64,000 bases of DNA from Yersinia mollaretii ATCC 43969 (GTDB lineage Bacteria > Pseudomonadota > Gammaproteobacteria > Enterobacterales > Enterobacteriaceae). The DNA is taken from contig NZ_CP054043.1 of the NCBI RefSeq assembly GCF_013282725.1, forward strand, positions 2,728,001 through 2,792,000, given 5' to 3'. This document shows positions 12,712-24,700 of this stretch, one piece after another. Position 1 is the stretch's first letter. The number at the start of each line of letters is the position of its first letter. The position numbers and the translations under genes were made by a program. The notes under the pieces were generated by a model that ran no database searches, was not told the DNA's origin, and worked only from the letters and a program-made list of their open reading frames with translations.

Positions 12712-15700
12712 ATGGCGAATCCAACCAATGCATCCATTGATATTATCTCTCGCCGAAATGGGGCGATGATCTCACATGTGGCTGGCAATCAGCAGGTTGT
12801 GGCACTGAACGAGTTGAGCATTGTGCGTATCCATGGCACACCGGCAATGGTGGCAAGCTACGAGCGTCAGGGCAGTGACCTGATTTTGCATATGAAAGAT
12901 GGCTCTACAGTGCGCTATCAGCGCTTTTTCACCACCGACGGTGAGGGCAATTACAGCGAGTTGGTGTTTGATGATGGCGTCAGCCCGCCCGTGCAGGCCA
13001 CTTTCCCTGCCGCGATGGGGGCTACCTTGGGCGGTGATGCCCTGTTGGTGCCGGAATTCACCTCCATCGACAGTGTGGCGGGCTTGGCGTTAGGCAGCAG
13101 TGCCAGCTCGGCGGGGCTACTAGCTGGGGCGCTGGGTTTTCTAGCGATAGCGGGCGGCATCGGCATCGCGGCGTCACAAAGTGGCGGTAACAGCTCAAAC
13201 GGCGGCAGTTCCGGCGGCGGCTCAAATGGGGGCAACAATGGCGGAAACAATGGTGGAAACAATGGCGGCAACTCCGCACCGACATTAACCATCAACCCCT
13301 TGGGCGGCGATAACCGCCTTAATAGCAGCGAAGTAAGTGTCAGCCAAACATTGAGCGGCACCACCACCGGCATTGCGGCGGGGCAACAGGTCGATATCAA
13401 AATCAATGGCGTCACCTACACCGCGACGGTGGCCGCTGATGGTTCATGGACACTGCCGCTACCGCCTTCAATGCTGCAAGGGTTGCATGATGGCAGCTAT
13501 CCCGTCGTGGTCTCGGTCAGTAATGGCAGTGGGCAAACGGTAGAGAAAACCCTGGCTCTGGTGGTCGATACCAGCAAACCCACCCTGACTCTCTCTCCGG
13601 TCGCTGGGGACGGCATTATCAATGGGGATGAGTCTCACGCGACTGTGGTCATCAAAGGCACCTCATCGGCCGTGGGATCGACCGTCACAGTGATGTTCCA
13701 CGGCCAACCCTATACTGGCAAAGTACAGAGTGATGGCAGTTGGTCGGTGGATGTTCCCGCCAGTGCGCTGGTTGGGGTGAAAGATGGTTCACAGTCGATA
13801 ACCGCCACCGTCACTAACAGCACCGGCAACAGTGCGACTACCAGCGGTAACGTCTTGATTGATGCCGATCCGCTCAATTTCCCCTCTCTATTCGTCAAGC
13901 CCTTTGCCAATGACAATAATCTTAACGGGGCCGAGCAGAAGGTCAGCCAAACATTGAGCGGTGAAACCACACATGTCGAAGCGGGACAGACGGTTTTCAT
14001 CACATTGAATAATAAGAACTATAGCGCGACCGTCGGGTCTGATGGCAAATGGAGCACTCAGGTTCCGGCAGCAGATTTGGCGATGATTGCCAATGGCACC
14101 ACCCAACTCCACGCCACGGTTAAGAATACCGCAGGTAATTCGGGCAGTGCGGACAGCACCCTCACCGTAGACAATACTCAGGCCGGGCTAGGGGTTAACC
14201 CCGTGGCGGGCGATAATCTAATTAATCTCGCCGAATCGGCGCTCGGTATTACCGTCAGTGGCACCTCGACGGGCCTGCCGCTCTCCACTCAGGTGACCGT
14301 CACACTCAATAATGTTCCTTATACCGGGACGACGGACAGTAACGGCAACTGGAGTGTCACTATCCCCAGCGGGGATTTAACCTCACTGCCTGATGGGCCG
14401 ATCACCCTCAACGTGCAAGCGCCGGGCGTCACCGACGTCAATGTTCCGCTGGGTATCTATATCCATGATGTTCCCATCGCCACCATCAATACGCCTTTTG
14501 GGGATGGGACACTCAACGGCGCTGAAGCCCAGAGTGACCAAACGATCACCGGTTCGACCGGAGCTAGCGGTGCGGGTCAGACCCTGACGGTCAGTTTTAA
14601 TGGCGTCACCTATCATCCCACGGTGGCGCTAGATGGCAGTTGGTCGCTGACACTGCCGACCGCCACATTGCAGGCGCTAGGGCAAGGGGCCATAGCACTG
14701 AGTGTGACTGCCAGTGATGTGGCCGGTAACAGCAGTTACACCACACTGATAGTGAAGGTCGATACTCAGCCCCCCACACTTTTGGTCGATCCTGTTGCCG
14801 GGGACGGCATTATCAATGCCATCGAAGCGGCCTTGCCTGTTGCCATCAGTGGTCGCAGTGGTGATATTGGGGCCACGGTGAAGGTCAATTATGGGGGTAA
14901 AGACTACAGCGCGCTGGTGACGAGCAGTGGGACGTGGCGGGTGGATATTCCTGCGGCGGATCTCGCGGCCTTGGCGGACGGCAGCTACCCCTTAACCGTC
15001 ACTGTCACGGATGCGGCCAAAAACAGCACCAGTGTGACCTCAAACGTCCAGCTAGACGCGAGTCCTGCCAATTTCCCGACACTGACCATTAATGCCTTTG
15101 CCAGCAACAATATCCTTGATGGGGCGGAGCAGCGGGTGGATCAAATCATCAGCGGCACCACCACCAAAGTGGAGGCGGGCCGTGTCGTGAGCATTATGCT
15201 CAACGGCAAAACCTACAGCGCCACGGTCGGGGCGGATGGCCGTTGGAGTACCCAAGTCAGCGCCGCCGATCTGGCCTTGCTGGCAAACGGTAGCACCAAT
15301 ATTACCGCCACGGTCAGCGATTTGAGCGGCAATCCGGTCACCGAAACTCACACCATCACCGTCAATAACCTGCTGGCGGGGCTGGGGATCACGCCGCTCA
15401 CGGGCGATAATCTGATCAATGCTGCCGAAGCGGCTGCGGGTGTGACGGTGAGTGGGACATCGGCCAATGTGAATGTCGGCCAAATGATCACGCTGACACT
15501 CAATAATAAAGTCTATACCGCGATCGTCGGCGCAGGGGGCCGTTGGAGCACCCAGATCCCGGCGGCGGATCTGGCGAAATTGGCTGAGGGCAATGCGACA
15601 CTCTTGGCCTTCACCACCGATGCGGCGGGGAATCCGGTCAGCAGCACCGCCACACTGGGGATCTATACCCATGCACTGCCGACGGTCAGCCTGACACCGC

Positions 15701-18700
15701 CTTTTGTCGATGGCACTCTGAATCGCGCCGAAGCCGCCACCAACCAAACGTTGAGTGGCAGCACAGGCGTGACGGGCAGTGGTCAGCAGGTCAGCGTGAA
15801 ACTGGCGGGCGTCACCTATGCGGCTACTGTCGCCGCAGATGGCAGTTGGTCACTGCTGCTGCCCACTGCTGTGCTGCAAGGGTTAGGGCAAGGTAACCAG
15901 CCGCTAGTGATTACCGCCAGTGATGCGGCGGGCAACACCAATACACTCAATAGCCAATTCAATGTTGATACATTGGCTCCCGGATTGACTGTCGGCCCCA
16001 TCGCCACGGATAACATCATTAATGGCACAGAGGCGGCGGCCAGCATTGCCATTAATGGCACCAGCACTGAAATCGGTGCGGTGGTGAAGGTCACGGTTGG
16101 GGGACAGACCTACACCGGGGTAGTGCAGCCCAATGGCAGTTGGAGCCTGAATATTCCGGCGGGGGCGTTGGCGTCACTCAGTGATGGCACTTATGGGGTC
16201 ACCACCCAGATTCAAGATGCGGCGGGCAATCAGACCACGGTGAACCAAAATGTGGTTTTGGATGCCGACCCGCGTCTGTTGCCGACCCTGACCATTAGCG
16301 CCTTTGCTGGTAACAATATTCTGGATGGTGCGGAGCAGCAGGTGAACCAGACCGTCAGTGGCACCACCACCGGGGTCGAAACCGGGCGGCTGGTCACTAT
16401 CTCCCTCAATGGCCGCACCTACAGCGCGTCCGTCGATTCATCAGGCCATTGGAGCGCCCAAATTCCTGTCAGTGATTTGGCCTTGCTGGCGAATGGCGCG
16501 ATCAACATTACCGCCACCGTCAGTGATGCCAATGGTAATGGGGCCAATGACAGCCACGGCATTGTGGTCAATAACGTGCAGAGCGGCATCGGCATCAGCC
16601 CGCTGACGGGCGACAATCTCATTAATGCGCTGGAGGCCGCCGCCGATATCAAGGTGAGTGGCACCTCCAGCAATGTGAGCCTCAACCAAAGCATCACCAT
16701 CACACTGAACGGAAAAAACTACACCGCCACTGTCGGCGCGGGGGGCAGTTGGAGTGTCAGTCTGCCCAAAGCGGATCTGGCACTGTTACTGGACGGCAAA
16801 GCCACCCTCACGGCCAGCGCCACTGACAGCAATGGCAATCCGGTCTCCACCAGCAGCGAACTGGGGATCTATATCCATAATCTGCCGAATGTCACCCTGA
16901 ATGGGCCATTCGGCGATAGCATACTGAGCAAAGCCGAAGCGGGGATTAGTCAGAGTCTGAGCGGCACCACCGGGATTACCGGTTCCGGCCAAACCGTGAT
17001 AGTGACCCTTGGCGGCAAAACCTATCCGGCGCTGGTGGGGAGTGATGGTAACTGGTCACTAACCCTGCCCACCAGCGTATTGCAGGGCTTGGCGCAAGGC
17101 CCGCAGTCGATTACCGTGCAAGTGACGGACGGGGGCGGCAACACCAGCAGCAAAGTCACCCCGATTACGGTGGATACAGTGGCACCAGAATTGTCGGTGG
17201 GGCCGATCTCTAGCGACGGCGTGATCAATGCCACGGAAGCGGCCGCCAAGATCCCGGTATTTGGCACCTCCAATGAGGTGGGGGCCACCGTGAATGTCAT
17301 CGTCAACGGCCAAACCTACAGCACCACCGTCAGTAATACCGGCAGTTGGAGTATCGATATTCCCGCTAACACCCTGAATTTGCTGGCTGATGGCACCTAT
17401 CCTGTCACCATTTCGATTCAAGACGCCAATGGCAACACCACCACGGCGACCCAAGATATCAAGCTGGTCACCCACGCGGTTCCGGCCCCTTCACTGAACA
17501 CCCCCTTTGTCGATGGCTACCTGAGTGCCGCTGAAGTGACCAGCAGCCAAACATTGACTGGCTCGACAGGCATCAGCGGCGCAGGGCAAAAAGTGGTGGT
17601 GACGGTGGGCGGTGTGGTGCATAACCTGACCGCCGACAATAACGGCAACTGGCAACTCACCTTGCAGCCGACAGAGTTACAGAGTCTGCCGAACGGCAAT
17701 CTGGTAATTTCGGTCACGGCGACCGACAGTGCGGGTAACAGCGCGACCTTGACGGGCAGCGCGACGGTGGACAAAGTGGCCCCTGATTTAGTGATCGCGC
17801 CAATTGGTGACGACAATATCATCAACGCCCTTGAGGTATTGGGCACGGTCAATGTCACCGGCACCGCGCCGCTGTCAGAGGCGGGGCAAACCGTCTCGGT
17901 GCGGCTCAACGGCGTGACCTACAGCACGCTAGTGCAACCGGATGGCAGTTGGACTATTCCGCTCAGCGCCACCGTGCTACAGAATTTGCCTGATGGCAGC
18001 TACCCGATTCAGGTCACGCTCAGTGATAGCGCGGGCAACCAAACGACGATTGATCGCACACTGACACTGGATGCCAACCCCGCGAATCTTCCGACCCTGA
18101 CCCTCAGTTCGGTGTCCGGTGACAACTTTATCAGCCGGATTGAGTTTACGCAGGATGCGGTGATCAAAGGCGTGTCCACCCATGTGGAGATGGGGCGCAC
18201 CGTCACCGTCACCCTCAACGGCAAAACCTATACCGGGCAGGTCCAAAGTGACGGTAGCTGGCAAGTGACCGTGCCAGCGGCGGATGTCAGCCTGTTGCCG
18301 GAAGGGGCATCGACGGCAGAGGCCAAAGTGACTGACCTGAGTGGTAACCCGGCGACGGGTAGCCATCAGGTAACCGTGATCGCCTCACTGGCGGATCAGC
18401 CATTGTTGACCATCGCCACCGTGACCAGCGACGACATCATCAATTATCAGGAGAGTCAGTCAGCCCTCACCATTCATGGCAACAGTCAGCGGGTACCCGC
18501 AGGCCAATCGGTGAGTGTCAGCTTGCAGGGTAAGATCTACAGTGGCTTGGTGCAGGCCGATGGCAGTTGGAGTGTTTCCGTGCCCGCAGGGGAGGTGCAG
18601 AAGTTACCGCAGGGCAATAACCTGATTAGCGCCACGGTCAATGATGCCGCGCAAAACCCCGCCAGCAGTAGCCATAATGTGACAGTGGATACGCAAGTCC

Positions 18701-21700
18701 CACTCCTGACGGTGGAGGTACAAACCCACCTCGACAATGTGCTGAATCTGGCTGATGCCTTACTGGGCTTGGTGGTCAAAGGCACCTGTGCGGGGGATGC
18801 CGGATTGACGGTGACCGTCACACTCAATGGTCACGATTATCAAACTAAAGTGCTCAGTAATGGCAGTTGGAGCCTAACTATCCCTTCTGGCGACTTGCTG
18901 CTACTGGGGGATGGCCCGTTAGTGGGGGGCGTGAAGGTCAGTGTCACCGATGCGGCCAATAATGAGAGCCATGATGTCACCAATCTCAGTGTCGCCATTC
19001 ATAATGTGCCGACACTGACTTTAGCGCCGCTGTTTACCGATAACATATTGAGTGTTAACGAGATTAGCGCAAATGCGACTTTAACCGGCGGCTGCACTAA
19101 TCTAGCCGTCGGGACGGCGGTGGTGGTGTCGATCAATGGCGCGAGCTATAACGGCAGTGTGACGGCCGCTGGCGTCTGGTCGGTCAATATCAGTGCCGTG
19201 GATCTGCAAAAACTGAGCGACGGCATGGCGAAAGTGACCGTAAGCGCCACCGATGCTGGCTCTGGCAACAACGCCTCAGCCAGTGCCAACCTCGATATTT
19301 TGATCCATAACGTGCCGCACATTACCTTGCCGGCCTTGCCGTTTGGTGATGGCTACCTCAATAAGCTGGAAGCTGCCGCTGACCAAGTTCTAACGGGCAG
19401 TACTGGGGCTACGGGTAGCGGCCAAACCATCACCTTGACCATCGATAACATCCCTTATCTTGCCACTGTTGCACTGGATGGCAGTTGGATTTGCACGCTA
19501 CCCGCAGGGACGCTAAGCGCATTGCTGGATGGGAAGCACAGTATCTCCATCACAGTGACGGACAGGGTGGGCAACACTGATACTGAGGTGTTTGAGTTCA
19601 ACTCTCTGCTGACCCTCAACCCCCTCCCGACCTTTGATGCCGGGCCGATTATTGGCGGTTTTCTTAATGCCGTAGAGGCCGCCGCAGGCCAGCAGCTCAC
19701 CGGAACCACGGGGATCACGGGCGATAACCAGCAAGTGACGGTCTACATCAACGGCAGCGGCTACCCCGCCACAGTGACCGCCGACGGCAAGTGGACACTG
19801 AACTTACCCTCTGGCGTGCTAAAAGCGCTGCCAGATGGGACATGGGATATCACGGTGAGCGCCAAAGATGCGGCGGGCAATGTGGGTTCTTTGACCGATC
19901 ACGTTGAGGTGCTGACCCATAACTTGCCGCACCCGACCCTGACACTGCCCTTTGGCGATGGCACCTTAAACCATGCCGAGGCGCTATTGGGGCAGACGCT
20001 CACTGGCAGCACGGGCGCGACAGGCAGTGGGCAGAGTGTCGCCATCTCCATTGATGGCAATGTGATACAAACCGTCACGGCGGGTACAGATGGCAGTTGG
20101 TCACTGCCGCTATTGACGGCGCTATTAACCGGATTGACCTCCGGCCCGCACACCATTGGTGTCACGGTCACGGATCGCGGCGGCAATGTGGTGAATATCC
20201 TGCCGGACCAACCGATCACCTTTATCTCGCAGCAAGTGCTGCCACCGCCGCAGATCGATCTGCCCTCTTTTGGCCTGAGCATCAACATTGCTGAAGCGGC
20301 GGGGATCGCTACCATTACGGGTAAAACCGGGATCACCGGCAGCAACCAGAATGTGCAACTGAAAATTGATGTCGGTGGGGTAAGCTACCCCGGTGTGGTT
20401 GACGCCAATACCGGCAACTGGACCGTCACACTGCCCGCCGGAGCCTTAAATGGCCTGACCAATGGGGTGCATCAAATCAATGTCACGGTCACGGATGCGG
20501 TGGGAAACAGCAACGCCTCCTCACTGAATTTTGAGAGTTTCCTGACACCACCACTGCCCACTATTAGCACGCTGCCTTTTGGCGCAGTGCTGAATTTGCT
20601 TGAGGCGGGTTCAGATCAAACATTGACTGGCACCACCGGGCTGCTCAATACCCCACAGGGGGTAAAAGTGACCCTGAACGGCAAGCAATATACCGCCGAT
20701 GTGGATACCGTGACCGGCATTTGGACCCTTGTCGTCCCGACGGCCGATCTGAAACTCATCCCGGATGGCTCGCCATCAATCAAAGTGGATGTATTGGATG
20801 GCGGGGGTAACAGCGGCAGCAGTTCGCTCACCATTGGGGTGGTGACCCATAATTTACCGACAGTCACCGTCGACACGCCGCCATTTGGCTTGGTGCTGGA
20901 TTTTGCGAGCAGCAAAATCTCCCAAATCCTCACCGGCAGTACCACCAATATGGCCACTGGCAGTCAGGTCAATATTGCCTTTGGCAGCTTGAATCTCACC
21001 GCCACTGTGGGGAGCGACGGCAAATGGTCAGCCACCGTCAGCAGTGCTCAATTGGGATCACTCGCCTCCGGCAATGCCGCTATCACGGCGACGGTGACGG
21101 ATAGCGCGGGGAATACCGGGCAAACCACCCACCCGATCGACGTGAATGTCAATATCGTCGCTCCGCCGGTGGTGCTCACCATCGATCCAATCGAAACCAG
21201 CAATATCATCAATGTGCTCAATGATCCGCTCACTATCACGATTGGTGGGAAAGTCACCAACACTATCACTGGGACAGTGAAACTCACCTTTAGCGGCGGC
21301 ATTGGCGAGCAGATAGCCGTGGTTGGATTGGACGGTAGCTGGTCAGTGACACTGCCCAAGATACTTCTCCCGGATGGCAATTATCAGGTGAAAGCCGAGT
21401 TGGTGGGCGGCGGGAGCACGGCTTCCGAAACCGTCGGACTGCTGGTGGACCGCACACCGCCGACCTTGACGGTGCTGCCTTTGGCTTTCGATAACACCCT
21501 CAATGCCCTTGAGTCCAAGCTGCCACAACTGCTCAGTGGCACGGCGTCATTGAGTGATATTGGCCGCACGGTGACGGTGACACTGAACGGCAAAACCTAT
21601 TCGGCACTGATCGTGGCGGGCGGGCTATGGAGTGTCACTATTCCGGCGGCGGACCTACAGGGGCTACCGCAAGGCGATAATACCCTCACCGCCAAGCTCA

Positions 21701-24700
21701 CGGATTTGGCGGGTAACAGCTTTACCCAAACGCCGACGATTCATGTTGATACCCTCCCGGCGCTGATCACGCTGGATGTCAGTGCGCTGGTATTAAACAG
21801 CAATATCAATGGAACGGTGCTGTTGGGGACGGCGCTGGGGGCGGAAGGTCAAACCCTCACCCTGACCTTGGGGGGGCTGACACTCAACGCCTTGGTGGGC
21901 AGTGACGGCAAGTGGAGCATTAAGGTGTTGCCGGGGCAACTGACGGGCATCGCCGATGGCCCACTGGTGGCGGGGCTGAGTGTGACGGACAGGGCGGGCA
22001 ACCCCAGCAGCATCAATGCAACAGTGAATGTCGCGCTCAATCCGGGATTGGCCGTAACGGTTGATCCGCTGTTTAACGGCGGTTATCTCAATGCTGTGGG
22101 GGCCACGCTGGATCAAGTGTTGTCCGGCACCACACTCAATGCGGGCTTGGGTGCTAAAGTGAATCTCACCCTGAATGGCGTGCCACTGAGTGCCGATGTG
22201 GGGGCCAATGGTAAATGGACACTCACACTGCCCGCGGCGCAGTTGGCGCTCCTCGGTGATGGCCCGCTGGCACTGAATGTCACGGTCACCGATGCTAATA
22301 ACAATGTGGTGAAGGTGGATACCGCACCGGTGCTGAATGTGCTGACCCACAATCTGCCGGTTTTCGGGGCGCTAGACCCGCTGTTCGGCAGTGATGGCGT
22401 GCTCAATGCGCTGGAGTCGACCACCACCCAGACGCTGAAAGGGGTGATCAGCAATGTGGCTCCGGGGGCGACAGTGACAGTCACCATTGGCACCAACGTG
22501 CTCACCACGCAAGTGCAAGCGGGGGGTGTGTGGCAGGTCGATCTGCTGCCTTCGCTCTTGGGCGGATTGCAGGATGGCAACTTGTCGGTGGGGATCTCGG
22601 TGAAAGATGTGGCGGGTAACATCGTCAACACGCAGTTGGGGATTGGCGTGCTAACCCACAACCTGCCAGTGGTCACCCTCAATCCGATCTTTGGTGATGG
22701 CATCCTGAATGCGAATGATCTGTTGTCCTCTCAGGTCATTGGCGGGACAGTGAAAAACCTGCCGTCTGGTGCTACGGTCACCCTCAAACTGGGGTCGTTG
22801 ACACTCACCCCGACCCTCGACAGTAACGGCGCTTTCAGTGTGACGCTCGACAGCACCACATTGAGTGGCTTGCTGGCGGGTTCGTTCAGTGTCACAGCCT
22901 CGGTGACAGACTCCGCAGGTAACAGCAATACCGCCACGCGCCCACTGCTGGTGGATGTGACCCCGCCAGTCATCACGCTAAACCCTATTTTTGGTGACGG
23001 GAAACTCAGTCTGGCGGATACCGCCATTGGGCAACTCATTGGCGGCACCGTCAGTGGCGTGGCGACCGGAACACAGGTCAGCATCACACTGGGTGGTAAA
23101 ACCTTCTTCGGCACCACGGCGGCCAATGGCTCTTTCAACATTACCCTGCAACCGGCCGATCTGACCGCACTCACCAATGGCAGCTTGACGGTGGGGGCTT
23201 CGGTCACGGATCTGGCGGGCAATACCGGGACGGCATCCGGCTCGGTTAACGTCATTATTAGCAATCTGCCGAAGCTGGTGCTGGACCCTATTTTTGGTGA
23301 CGGGCTGCTGAGTATCCTCGACAGCCAAACCCCACAAACCCTTAGCGGGACAGTACTGAATGGCACACTGGGGGCGCAGGTGCTGGTGCAAGTCGGTAGC
23401 AGCCAACTGAGTACCACCGTGGGGGCAAATGGGGTCTGGAGCCTCTTGGTGCCGACCAATGTCTTGAGCGGATTGCTGGATGGCAGCCAAACCATTAGCG
23501 CATCACTGGTGGATGGCGCGGGCAACAGCACCACGGCCAGTGGCGTGGTTAATGTGCTGATTCATGCTCAGCCGACACTGTCAGTCAATCCTATTTTCGG
23601 CGATGGCATCCTCAGTGTGGCGGATTTGCTGGTGGCGCAGACCATCAGCGGTAGCAGCACCAATGTGGCATTGGGCACGCAAATTAATGTGCTGCTCAAT
23701 GGCAAGACCTATACCACCACTGTGGGGGCGGGCGGCAACTGGAGTGTGCTGGTTCAGCCGATTGATCTCAAAACGCTGACCGTCGATACCAATTTGACGG
23801 TGAATGTCTCGCTGCAAGATGCGGTGGGTAACGCCGCCAGCAAATCTGGTGTCCTGAGTGTGATCGCCAATGGGATACCGACACTCACCGTGGACTCTAT
23901 TTTCGGTGACGGCCTACTCAATGCCGCTGATGCTCTGTTAACCCAAACTATCACGGGCCACTCGACCTTTGCAGCGGGTTCCACCCTGAATATCACGGTC
24001 GGTAATCTGGCGCTGAGCACCACCGTGAAAGCGGATGGCACTTGGAGCATTTCGGTTCCCCCAGCGGCGCTGGCGACTCTGACTGACGGCAGTGTGACCG
24101 CCCATGCCACTCTGACCAATGCCGCCGGACACAGCGCGACGGCCAATGCACCGGTCTCTGTTGGCATTAATGTGCCTACACTGACGATAAACCCGTTCTT
24201 TGCCAGCGACCACTATCTCAGCGGCGCAGAATCAACAACAGCACAAGTGATTTCCGGCACCAGCACCCATGCCGCTGGACTGCAAATTAAGGTCACGGTG
24301 GGCGGGGCTAACTTGACTGCAACCATTGCGAACGACGGCAGTTGGAGTGTGCCGATTACGACTTCAGCGCTAACGGGATTGCTGGACGGTTCAGCCAAAA
24401 TTGGCGTCTCGGTGACGGATGCGGTGGGCAACAGTGCCGCGATTAACACTGATTTCACGGTGAAAACGCATGCTCTGCCGCTACTGGGGGTCGATGTGCT
24501 GGGTAATGTCGGCAATCTGCTACTCCTGCCGACCAACGGGTTGACGATCTCCGGTAGCAGCTTAAATGTGCTGCCTAACACCAAGGTGACGGTGGTATTG
24601 CTCGGTCACTCTCTCGAGGGCACCGTAGACACTCACGGCAACTGGAGCGTTAAGTTCTACGGCTCTTTCTTGGCTGGACTGAATCTCTTAACCACCCAAG

